Positions 54,678-64,000 of a DNA stretch of 64,000 nucleotides are shown piece by piece. The stretch comes from Chaetoderma sp. LZ-2023a (Eukaryota > Mollusca > Caudofoveata > Chaetodermatida > Chaetodermatidae). The DNA lies in NCBI GenBank assembly GCA_034401795.1, contig CM067369.1:133762850-133826849 (forward strand), read 5' to 3'. A program made the position numbers and the translations under genes. Positions within the stretch are counted from its first letter, which is position 1, and the number at the start of each line of letters is the position of its first letter. The notes beneath the pieces were generated by a model. It did not search any database and was not told the origin of the DNA. It saw only the letters and a program-made list of their open reading frames with translations.

Positions 54678-56474
54678 ATGCCTCTAATAGCTGGAGATTC
54701 AAGTGCGGACAGTCTAAACAGTAGTGTGGCGATAGAAACAGTTCATTATGAAGAAAATGAAAACTACTTAATTAAGTACAACATATACTCAGTAACTGTA
54801 AAAGTGAAGAATTCTAATTCAATAACCAAATGGATTTCTACATTTGAGCAATTCTATGGTGAGTCAACTAATAAGGAAGACAGTGGATTAATATTCCGTA
54901 TTAAGCGTCTTGTTTCTGAAAATGTCGAGTGTAATGTAACAGTTACAGTCTACCCAACCACATCCGTCGTACATGTACAAGGAGAGAATTGTCGGTACTG
55001 GATTGCAACAGATCTTTTGCATTTGTCGCGCATGATATTTGATGAAAATAAATTCGATAAGCGTGATGATGACAATGGTGACAAAAGTAATAATGATAAT
55101 AATGACACCCGTATTGCAGATGTCGCTCAAAATCAAAATGAACAATTCGACATTTTAAATGAAAACTGTTCTGGTCTGACCCTACGCGAAGATGAACTGT
55201 ATTTTTCACCGGAAACTACTACGTTTCCTAAGCAGCTCTTCAGTCCAGAATATGCCAGCACACATGCTGCGCGTAATCAACGAAGATCTAGCCTTAACCA
55301 GCTCACGCAGCAAGATTTGTTCAGTTATAACCAACCCAGTCAGCAAGACCTATTTAAGCAAATCTTTATGCTTAATGAACTGCTTCTGAGCAAGGAAGCC
55401 ATAATCAAGGAGCTCCATGAAGAAAATAAGCGGCTTGCCAGTGACTTACAATCTAAATGTATTAAAATGACAAATGAAATTGGTGTGATGACATGCCCAG
55501 AGACAAAAACAATGACAGAAGTCGGGGTTATGACTGAGATGGCCGTTGCTGATATTGTTTTGCAATGTACCACCCAACATGCTGCCATAGAAGCTACCGT
55601 GAATGGAACTCTTGATGAATCTAAAGTTAATAATAGACCTTCATCATCATATCCACGATCTATCGCGTACCAACCTATGCCAGCGCCAAGGCTTCCTAAA
55701 CCAAAGACTTCCAAACAAACAAGCTACGCGCGAGTGGTTAATGGACCTGCACCAGATCAGTTACATGAACGTATCCCGCAGGTAAATGAAAACTCCACTA
55801 CAACACGCGTCCCGCTAGTAAGCGAAACACTTCCTAAAAAGACATTGATAATTGGCAGTTCTATAATAAAAGGCGTGAACACCAATGGCCTTCAAGATTC
55901 GGTTGAGGTTATGTGCCTCAGAGGAGCGAAGATAGAGGATATTCACTCCAAACTACTTAGTTCCGACTTACATACGTACAAAGACATAATTATTATGGCA
56001 GGTACAAATAATTCTGATGGATCATTAGCTGATGCCCTTATATCCATGGACAATTTAATTATAGATCTACAAACGCTAGTACCAGAATGCAAAATACGTA
56101 TGTGCGAGCTATGTCCCCGTGGTGATGCAAAGTATCGACAGGACTTCATCCGCTCATTCAATAAGCATCTTGAGGTGAGAGAACATTTTCTAAACTTCTC
56201 AATGATCAGGTCCGCAGATTACTTTTATTCATCATATAGGCCTGGTTCCATAGACAACGCGTTATATCACGCAGATAAGCTGCACATAAACAGTCGTGGA
56301 TCATCAGTTCTTGTTAGGTGTCTGAATGACTATGTTCCAATCGTCAGGTCGCCGTCGTGTACATTTTGCGGGGAACCCAACCACAGGTATACCAAGTGTC
56401 GGCATGGTCAGCCTGTCCGTTGCTGGAGTTGTATGGGATCCGGTCACAAATTAAACTCGTGTCCAGTATATTAG
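54678..56474 (+). CDS. LINE-f ORF1: coiled coil, SGNH domain and two zinc knuckles
   Basis: An intact 598-codon frame. Residues ~1–130 are an uncharacterised domain. About residue 225–270 is a heptad-rich segment (LNELLLSKEAIIKELHEENK) likely to form a coiled coil. About 388–545 is an SGNH/GDSL-hydrolase-like domain with LIIGSSIIKG, IIIMAGTNNSDG and ADKLHINSRG (the Ser, Gly-x-Asn and Asp-x-x-His blocks). 561–574 and 582–595 are CCHC knuckles (CTFCGEPNHRYTKC; CWSCMGSGHKLNSC). ORF1 proteins of this class bind LINE RNA and the esterase-like domain is common in CR1-group elements. The intact frame over 1.8 kb, beside a damaged ORF2, is notable. Confidence 0.9.
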   Translation: MPLIAGDSSADSLNSSVAIETVHYEENENYLIKYNIYSVTVKVKNSNSITKWISTFEQFYGESTNKEDSGLIFRIKRLVSENVECNVTVTVYPTTSVVHVQGENCRYWIATDLLHLSRMIFDENKFDKRDDDNGDKSNNDNNDTRIADVAQNQNEQFDILNENCSGLTLREDELYFSPETTTFPKQLFSPEYASTHAARNQRRSSLNQLTQQDLFSYNQPSQQDLFKQIFMLNELLLSKEAIIKELHEENKRLASDLQSKCIKMTNEIGVMTCPETKTMTEVGVMTEMAVADIVLQCTTQHAAIEATVNGTLDESKVNNRPSSSYPRSIAYQPMPAPRLPKPKTSKQTSYARVVNGPAPDQLHERIPQVNENSTTTRVPLVSETLPKKTLIIGSSIIKGVNTNGLQDSVEVMCLRGAKIEDIHSKLLSSDLHTYKDIIIMAGTNNSDGSLADALISMDNLIIDLQTLVPECKIRMCELCPRGDAKYRQDFIRSFNKHLEVREHFLNFSMIRSADYFYSSYRPGSIDNALYHADKLHINSRGSSVLVRCLNDYVPIVRSPSCTFCGEPNHRYTKCRHGQPVRCWSCMGSGHKLNSCPVY

Positions 56475-56537
56475 GAACGTGGCCAAGAAGTAGAGCCAAA
56501 CAAACATTTTAAATACAATATAAGCAAAACTAAGTGT

Positions 56538-57040
56538 TTGAACAGTTTTGATGCAGTTACTAACGGGACTATGACTAATGACATTGATATGAATGTAAAA
56601 CTGTATGGTCTTCCCGCAGTAAACTCCTCGAGTAAACGTGATGTCAATTCAGTATGTAGGCCTATGGTATGTAGTGATGAGTCCAAACATTGTATTGAGT
56701 ATCATAATTATTCTAATCTGTTGCTCAGTAATAGATATCAACTACTCAGTAACAATACGAGTAATAGTGGTATCTTGCCAAAATGCGGCATACGCGCTAA
56801 TAATATACTATATGATGAAGACACCGACGATGATGACGATCATGACAACTATGACGATGATGACGATGATGACGATCATGACAATGATGAAGATCTTGAG
56901 AATGATGACGATCACGATAATGATCATAATCATGACAATGTTGACAATCATGGCAATGATGACGATCATGACAATGATGATGATGATGATGATGATGATA
57001 ATGATGACGATCATGGCAATGATAATGATCATGCCAATGG

Positions 57041-57084
<44 letters not shown>

Positions 57085-57097
57085 GCGTAATTGACGG

Positions 57098-57171
<74 letters not shown>

Positions 57172-57287
57172 TTAGTGGCGGTGGTGATGATGGTGTTGGT
57201 GGTGGTAGTAGCGGTGGTGGTGGTGGCGGGGGTGTTTGTTATGGTGGTGTTGGTGGTGGTGGTGGTGGTGGGGGCGGCGGTCGTACT

Positions 57288-57345
<58 letters not shown>

Positions 57346-57593
57346 CCATTGATCTGCCGTCTTTCAATATTAATTCTAAAGGAATTAGGATTGGTCATTT
57401 AAATGTACAGCACCTGGTGCCTAAGATTGACCAGTTAAAACTAATTATAGAGAAGTGTGAAAAAGAACTTGAAGTTTTCTGTACCACTGAAACATTTCTC
57501 TCATCAACAATCCCAAATAACTCCATTGAAATTGAAGGCTATGTTAATGAAAGAAAGGACAGAAAAGAAAAGAATTGTACTATATATAGCTGA
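56538..57593 (+). pseudogene. LINE-f ORF2 N-terminus with repeat-encoded insert
   Basis: ATG 56,538 follows ORF1 by 63 bp. The first ~90 codons are ordinary. From 56,815 to 57,345 come in-frame GAT/GAC, GCT, GAT, GGT and AAT repeats coding Asp/His, Ala, Asp, Gly and Asn runs. From 57,370 the endonuclease begins in the same frame (IRIGHLNVQHLVPK, FCTTETFLSS). A frameshift near 57,575 leads to TGA at 57,591. Because triplet repeats lack stops in every frame, openness is not evidence of selection. The agreement of frame on both sides could be chance (one in three). Confidence 0.85.
56815..57345. repeat. Compound trinucleotide repeat (GAY, GCT, GAT, GGT, AAT)
   Basis: About 530 bp: an imperfect (GAT/GAC)n block, (GCT)n at 57,098–57,128, (GAT)n to 57,170, an impure (GGT)n to 57,285, then (AAT)n to 57,342. 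The blocks switch unit without breaking the triplet phase. Confidence 0.93.
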
Positions 57594-60180
57594 TAACTAT
57601 TCATATGTGAGGAAACTAAATTTTGCAAACCGATGATCTGGAAACTCTATGGATTGAAAGTAGACCCTTTAAGACCAAGCCTTTCCTATTGGGGTGTGTC
57701 TATAGACCCCCTGATTCACCCGCTATCGGGATTGATGAATTTGAAGCTATGTTAGAAAAGGTATATTCCGAAAACTCAGATATTATACTTGTAGGAGATT
57801 TTAATTTCGACCTTATTAAAGCAGATAATCATAAATGGCAGTCTTTAATTGAACTTTTTCATTTACAGCAACTTATACGTAATCCAACCAGAGTTACTGA
57901 GAAAACATCAAAACTGATTGACCATGTGTATGTCACAGATAAAGACAAAATTCAATCGTCACATGTCGGCTCTTTGGCACTAAGTGACCATTATCCAATA
58001 TTCGCTGTACGCAAATGTAAACCATTCAAAACTCAAATTTGCACCAACTTATTAAATACAGGAGCATCAAAAGTTTTAATGAAGCTAAGTTTCTTAGTGA
58101 CATGTCTGTATGTGATTGGCGTTCTATAGGTTATTTAGTTAGTCCTGATCAAGCGCTTGATCAATGGTATTCAAAATTCATCAACATTATAAATAAACAA
58201 CCTCCTGTCATTGAACGCAGAGTTAAACGTGTATGTCAACCGGAATGGATGAACAGAGAAATTTTAAAAACAATGAAAGGAAGGGATTATCATAAAAATG
58301 TAGGAAACATGTTGAATTTTAAAATGTTAAAGCAAAGAGTTGCGTATTTGATTAAAGCATCTAAACGAGATTATTTTGCAAATAAATTAGAAGCAGGAAA
58401 AAATAATCCGACTAATATATGGAAAATTCTAAAAGACATAAATCCCAAGGCAAACAAATTACCTTCAATAATCTGTGATGATAATGGAAGTGAAATTCAA
58501 AACCCACAAATGCAATCTGAACATTTAAATATATATTTCAGTACAATCGCGTCAAAACTGACACACTCCATGATAAAACAAAGGCCAATGGCATTTGATA
58601 AGCTATCAGATCATGTTTTAATAAAGTTCCAGAAAATTTAGAGTTTCGAATTCCATATATAACCGTTGAATATGTGTCCAGAGAACTTAGCAACTTAAAA
58701 ACAAATAAGTCATCTGGTTATGAAGAATTGAACGCACACTTCCTCAAAGCAGCAGCATCAATAATTGCACCCTCCATTACACTTATTATAAACAAAAGCA
58801 TAGCTACGGGAGAATTCCCCAAAATGTGGAAATGTGCAAAAGTAAAGCCTCTACATAAATCTGATTCAAAAACCAATGTTAGCAATTATAGGCCTATCTC
58901 TATATTACCCATTATCTCTAAGGTTATTGATCATATTTATAAATTTATAACCAAGTATAATTTATTAGTGGAGTCGCAATCAGGCTTCAGACCTAACCAT
59001 TCATGTGAAACTGCTTTGTTAAATCTAGTAGAAAGATGGCGCTTTTCGATAGATAATGGCGACCTTATTGGTTCTATTATGATTGACTTTAAAAAGGCCT
59101 TTGATCTTGTCAATCATGACATCCTATTACAAAAATTAAGTATTTACAAATTCAGCTATAATACATTAAAGTGGTTTTCTTCATATTTAAATGTCAGACA
59201 ACAATACGTTTCAATTTCTGGAAAGAATTCTAAACCACTGCCCATCGATATAGGAGTACCACAAGGCTCAGTTTTAGGGCCACTTCTGTTCATTTTATAT
59301 GTTAATGATTTACCCATGTATGTCAACAATCTTATGGATATGTATGCTGATGATACAACTATGCATGCTGCTAGCTCAAATGTCTCTGAAATTCAAGAAA
59401 ATCTAATTAACGGTATGAGGTCGGTAGAAGAATGGTGTGTAAATAATAAGATGTTGTTAAATACGGACAAAACTAAGTTTATGATGTTAGGAACTAAGCA
59501 TAAATTGAAACAAGTAAATAATAATGTTTTAATCCCTACAAATCGTGGAAGCTTAAATGTTGTGGAATCTGACAAACTTTTAGGAGTATACATAGACAAC
59601 ACGCTTGCATGGAAAGAAAATATAGGCAAACTGTGTAAAACGATTTCGTCCTTGATTTATATTCTACGGAAAAATAAACATTATCTTAGCATTGAGCAAC
59701 GAAATCTTTTCTATGAGTCGTATATCCTTTCACACATTGATTATTGTAGTCTTGTATTTTGCCCGTCTTCACCTACATTATTGGATAGTTTAGAAAAACT
59801 ACAAACACGGGCCGCTAGGGTGATATTAGACATGCCTTACAGGACACCATCTGCACAACTATATGAAACATTAAACTGGACAAATTTAACTAAAAGAAGG
59901 CAAATTAAAATGGGTATTATGACATATAAATCTAGAAATGGTCTGGCCCCCTGGTTACATGAAAGACATGTTCACTTCCGTTGGGGTGGCGCACACTAGA
60001 AATTTACGTTCCAAAACACGCAATCACCTACAACTTCCGAGGATTAAAACGGAATATCCCAGAAAAAGCTTCAAATACACTGCAGCGCAACTGTGGAATT
60101 CTCTGCCTGAAACGATTACTCAGTCTTCTACTCTGCTGACATTCAAATCAAATATACATGAATATATTACTAAATTATAG
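57594..60180 (+). pseudogene. LINE-f ORF2: rest of endonuclease and reverse transcriptase, frameshifted
   Basis: Successive frames: 57,623–58,129 (LLGCVYRPPDS, IILVGDFNFDL, LIDHVYVT, LSDHYPIFAV: endonuclease core), 58,039–58,641 (linker, YLIKASKRDYFANKL), 58,674–59,999 (RT: LKTNKSSGYEELNAHFLK, NYRPISILPIISK, QSGFRPNHSCETAL, IDFKKAFDLVNHDIL, GVPQGSVLGPLLFILYVNDL, catalytic DMYADDTTMH, SHIDYCSLVF) and 59,938–60,180 (KYTAAQLWNSLPETI). Shifts lie near 57,600, 58,060, 58,635 and 59,980. All catalytic motifs are readable. Confidence 0.9.
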
Positions 60181-60459
60181 TGATGTATGGGGCAATGTGA
60201 TTTCACCTTTTTACTTGTGTTCTAATATTGCATTTTTTGTTTATTTCTAAATAGCTGTATATGTGTGAATGAATGTGTACGACCTTGCGCGTATGTATGT
60301 GTGAACGGTGATTCGAACATCGACATTCGACGAGGTAATTATTCTGCAATACTGTTTAGTAATATCTATCGATAACGAACAAATATGTTAATTATCTAAT
60401 TTAACAGTCATTTTACTTGTGTTATAATATTGTACATTTTGTATATTTGTAAATAGTTA

Positions 60460-60469
60460 TATATATATG

Positions 60470-60504
<35 letters not shown>

Positions 60505-60538
60505 TTGTGTGTGCGTGCGTGCGCGCGCTTGTGCGTGC

Positions 60539-60571
<33 letters not shown>

Positions 60572-60572
60572 T
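60460..60572. repeat. (GTGC)n/(GC)n/(GT)n microsatellite in LINE-f 3' UTR
   Basis: Directly readable compound repeat, followed by GAGAGAGG. Confidence 0.95.
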
Positions 60573-60654
60573 GAGAGAGGGCCTCGAGAATATCAGTTTA
60601 CTGACGATGTATACCCTCCTTAAATAAAGATTATTATTTATTTAATTATTTATT

Positions 60655-61880
60655 TATTATAGAACATGTAGAAGCAATGATGACAAAGGCCAAACATATA
60701 GTCTCTCTGCTCAAGGGTTTGAAATATATACTTGATAGAGATTGCCTGGAAATTATGTACAAGAGCTTTATCAGACCCTTACTAGAATACGACAGCCCCG
60801 TGTGGGATAATCTCCCACAAAATCTTATTACAAGACTGGAAAATGTCCAGAAGGAGGTCCTAAGAACTATAAGTGGACTCACTTGCAGTGCCAGCACGGA
60901 AGATTTATACGCTGAAACGGGTATGGTAACACTTTCATGCAGATGCAAAACCCAAAAATTTGAAATGCTCTACAAAATTAAAAACGGCGCAACAAGTGCG
61001 ACATTGTCTAGTTATCCCTTGCCCCTTTTACAAAGGACAGAACCTTATAATATCCGCCAACTCAACACCTATACACCGCCCAGATGTTGCACTGAGCTCT
61101 ATCGTAGTTCTTTCTTCCCGGCTACGATTAGAGATTGGAATAGTCTCCGGATCCTGTCAAAACATAATACAAGAATTTAAAAATAAATTATACGCAATGT
61201 CTCAAAAACGACCCCCACCTAGGTGGTACTATGCGGGTCAACGACCTGCTAACGTAGCTTTTTCCAGGCTCCGAAACAATTGTAGTGGCTTAAATAGACA
61301 CCTCCATGACAACTTCTTGTTAGACTCACCAAGGTGCTCATGTGGGCACCCGGATGAAACAATTGAGCACTATCTCTTCCACTGCCCACTATACAATAAT
61401 CAAAGAAGAACATTTTATAATGAATTAGGCCTAAACAATATTCCCACTAACCCACTGACCGCTAAAGTCTTGCTATATGGCAATGAAAATCTGGCCGTTT
61501 TAATTGATATTCATTCTCCCATAATCGTCCACCCAAAAGTGTACCTTTGCCCACCGCACGCTACCCATCACCACGCGGTGCGAACAGGAATGTGTGAAAA
61601 TCAGCCCGAATTCTACTCTACTCTACTTTCTTTTACTAGCTTATCCTTTTTTTTCATTGTTCTAATTTCTACACTTCTACTTCTACTATTCTGTTTTTAT
61701 CAGTAATTTACTAACAATTATATTAGTTAAACTTATTATTGAATTATTTAGTCTATCATGATTTTATGTATCCGCCACTTGATTAATTAAATTACTGTAT
61801 ATCATTACAAGTGGGAGACACACTAATAAGATGTATCTTACTACGCTCCCACTTTAATAGAAAAATAAAATTGTTTAAAC
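60655..61880 (+). pseudogene. LINE-g: 3' fragment with C-terminal zinc-binding motif
   Basis: Starts abruptly inside an RT C-terminus (VSLLKGLKYILDRDCLEIMYK, LLEYDSPVWDNLP, LENVQKEVLRTISGL, FFPATIRDWNSL). It shifts frame near 61,150 and then encodes RPPPRWYYAGQRPANVAFSRL and PRCSCGHPDETIEHYLFHC, a C-x-C…H-x4-C motif typical of the C-terminus of I/Jockey-group LINEs. The 3' end has AATAAA at 61,864. It directly follows the AT-rich end of LINE-f. Confidence 0.85.
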
Positions 61881-62317
61881 CAAACCTGGCATGGTCCATT
61901 GAGTTTCCGTACCCCAATGTTTAATCTTATCAGGTACTCCCCACAATGCAAATCAGGAATGACAATGGTATAATATGTGTGATTGACAACTGAGGCTCAA
62001 TTAGCCCTCACGATCGACGTACACTCATGGCTGATAGTTACGATCTCTCCGCTCGTGACACGGTCACAATGGCTTTGATGGGGTCATAGAGGGCCTTGCA
62101 TAAGCCAGATTGTACTCAATTGTTCGACTCAGACAGAATGTTCGCCCGGGAGGGCCGTGGCACCTCGAGGGCACTGAGTGGCCGACTGTTCCGTTGTCAC
62201 TGGGTAGAAGGCACATCTGGTCCCTGCAGTTCTCGTGAGCCCATAGATAGTTCCAATTAAGAGGATTAGACAACAGAAGGATCCATTTTGAAACAAAGGT
62301 CAGATCATAAAGGAATT
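61881..62317. other. Unassigned stretch
   Basis: No feature recognised; a 119-codon minus-strand frame ending here owes its length to the adjoining CGCA microsatellite. Confidence 0.35.
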
Positions 62318-62324
62318 CGCACGC

Positions 62325-62402
<78 letters not shown>

Positions 62403-62420
62403 GCAAGCACGCACGCACGC
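62318..62420. repeat. (CGCA)n microsatellite
   Basis: About 25 nearly perfect units. Confidence 0.97.
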
Positions 62421-62734
62421 CACCTCACCACATTAAAATGGAATAGTAGTGAAAACCAATGGGGAAAACGCAAAATCACTAAATGCCCAGTTGATCATTG
62501 TTTTACACAAACTGCGTGCGATTCAGTACCATAATACGAATATACGTGCATGGACAATCATACGGTATAGTCCCTCGGGTTAGCCAGATTAGTTGCAGGG
62601 CTTACTAAGGAAAGACAAGAAACCATGATCGAATGCATCCAATCCTATTAAACGTATTGGCAAAAGCGATTGCAGAAGTTTTAAATCACTTGTCTCAAGA
62701 GACTCTAAACACAGGTAAGCCGGCGCATGGACCT

Positions 62735-63055
62735 TTCCAGGATTATCCATCAATCATGTGATGTCATATGACGTCATAACCAACTAAGTGACGTGTATGT
62801 TGACGTCATAATCATTGCGTCATAAATGATTCTATTTGGCCAGTCTTTAATTCTTAATAGTCCGATACGTTGTACGAATTGTATGTCCCTCCTATTTAAT
62901 AAACATGCTGTTGAATATTTTGAAACTAATTTGACTGGATGCTGTTGCTGCAATATGGCAGCAACAGCGCCCGGTTAAATTAGTTCCAAAATATAGTTTT
63001 CTGGAAATTGATAGTTAGGGAGTTCAGAGATCGATCGATGTGGGATCGATCGACA
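62735..63055 (-). repeat. Foldback/CRE MITE copy 7
   Basis: Same order as copy 6: CTTTCCAG, GATGTCATATGACGTCATAA, a second TGACGTCA (62,801), AATAGTCCGATACGTTGTA, an eroded hairpin at about 62,909–62,995, then TGATAG, GAGTTCAGAGATCGATCGAT. Confidence 0.85.
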
Positions 63056-63599
63056 TGCTGTAAGTGTGTACATACGGTAACACGTGTTGTATACAACCCG
63101 TTGTAAAAAAAATTGTCGGCTGGTGTATACACACTTACGAGATGTTGCATCCGACTTGATGTACCTTGTGTATTGAGGTTTAAGTCACTGATCGGACCCC
63201 ACCATTGTCAATCACTTCATCTAACGTCATAATCAGGCTTCGGGAAAGGTTTGTCTTAAAAACCGTGGGATTTTTGGTTAAGCAATTTTAATTAGAAAAT
63301 TCTAGTTAAGAGAATTAGAGAAGAGCGCTCTATAAGACCGGCTCCTCTTGTCCGTTTTTTTGGTGGGTTTGGTTATTAAAGCGACAAATTATTTAATCGA
63401 CATATAATTGTAGATATGCCTAATATAATATGTTAGCTCGATGTCTCTAGATTTAATCATAACAAATTACATACAATACGGAATGCCTACAGGCATAACC
63501 ACATATGTTATACATATGTCTCCATACACGAATATACATTTGTGTTGAAACGAAAAATAGTATACAGATATAAGGGTTCACACAACTTAGGCCTTTGAA
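63056..63599. other. Unassigned stretch with a small inverted repeat
   Basis: TAAGTGTGTACATAC (63,061) and GTATACACACTTA (63,125) face each other around GTTGTATACAACC, which is itself palindromic. No gene recognised. Confidence 0.35.
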
Positions 63600-63735
63600 C
63601 CCGAGAATCGAAATTTGAAAGCTCATTTACAATTTTGAAACTAATTTGACTGCGAGCTTGCAACAACAGGTCCATGTCCAAATATACAACCGCCTACCTG
63701 TAGAGTTGCCTATAATTGATATTGAGATTCTGGTA
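63600..63735 (-). repeat. Foldback/CRE MITE fragment 8
   Basis: ATTTTGAAACTAATTTGACTG, then CCTACCTGTAGAGTT and TGATATTGAGATTC correspond to the hairpin arm and following block of copy 6. No CRE part remains. Confidence 0.55.
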
Positions 63736-63744
63736 CGCGCGCGC

Positions 63745-64000
<256 letters not shown>

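Larger units (their letters stand above)
54085..60650 (+). mobile_element. LINE-f: two-ORF LINE, nearly full length (~6.5 kb)
   Basis: 5' leader with CRE-like sites, intact ORF1 (54,678–56,474), 63-bp spacer, ORF2 from 56,538 to 60,180 with about five frameshifts, and a 3' UTR with microsatellites and AATAAA near 60,622. Its RT carries YADD and differs from LINE-e (FADD), so it is another clade of the CR1/L2/Jockey group. Confidence 0.88.

Noticed and set aside
56808-57402. Long antisense and alternative-frame ORFs of poly-Ile, poly-Met and poly-Val
   Set aside because: Triplet repeats have no stops in any frame; these are artefacts of the microsatellite.
62064-62423. 119-codon minus-strand ORF rich in Arg-Ala-Cys-Val
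   Set aside because: Mostly a translation of the CGCA microsatellite.

Overview
This window is animal nuclear DNA. GT–AG introns interrupt a recognisable metazoan gene, and almost everything else is transposable elements typical of invertebrates: DIRS tyrosine-recombinase retrotransposons, a Ty3/Gypsy LTR element, several CR1/L2/Jockey-group LINEs, a Tc1 DNA transposon, MITE-like repeats and many microsatellites. A marine invertebrate is the likely source, but the sequence does not let me name a phylum.

Layout. (1) Positions 1–11,884 hold two DIRS elements of different families, both on the minus strand and 72 bp apart. The first (1–4,766) is an internally deleted derivative cut by the window edge. 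The second (4,839–11,884) is nearly full length, with inverted terminal repeats, an internal complementary region, a broken gag, a frameshifted RT/RNase H and an intact tyrosine recombinase reading frame. (2) Positions 12,608–16,762, probably reaching 21,593, carry the only host gene I recognise: minus-strand exons of ZMAT2 (yeast Snu23), a spliceosomal tri-snRNP zinc-finger protein. The later exons are not in the window, so both DIRS elements probably lie in ZMAT2 intron 4. The introns hold MITEs, a 160-bp tandem array and LINE and DIRS fragments. (3) Positions 21.6–26.4 kb are LINE remnants plus a Tc1 element with perfect ends and a disabled transposase. (4) Positions 26,431–41,760 form a 15.3-kb Gypsy-type element with 1.75-kb LTRs. 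It has a decayed gag-pol, and between pol and the 3' LTR it has two CRE+TATA promoter modules and an open reading frame with two C2H2 zinc fingers. (5) Positions 41.8–64 kb are LINEs. They include a CR1-type element with a nearly intact ORF2 (50.5–54 kb), and a two-ORF LINE (54.1–60.6 kb) with an intact 598-aa ORF1 and an ORF2 carrying about 530 bp of in-frame trinucleotide repeats. MITE copies and microsatellites lie between and after these.

The most unusual signals are these. The palindrome TGACGTCA occurs 19 times by my count (about 1 expected), always in or beside transposable elements. A foldback MITE family combines a hairpin of up to 45 bp with clusters of that palindrome. The DIRS internal complementary region matches both element ends exactly. 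The Gypsy-like element carries extra promoter and zinc-finger cargo. The LINE ORF2 has a repeat-encoded tract between its N-terminus and endonuclease. All coordinates come from reading the sequence by eye; no database search or alignment software was used.
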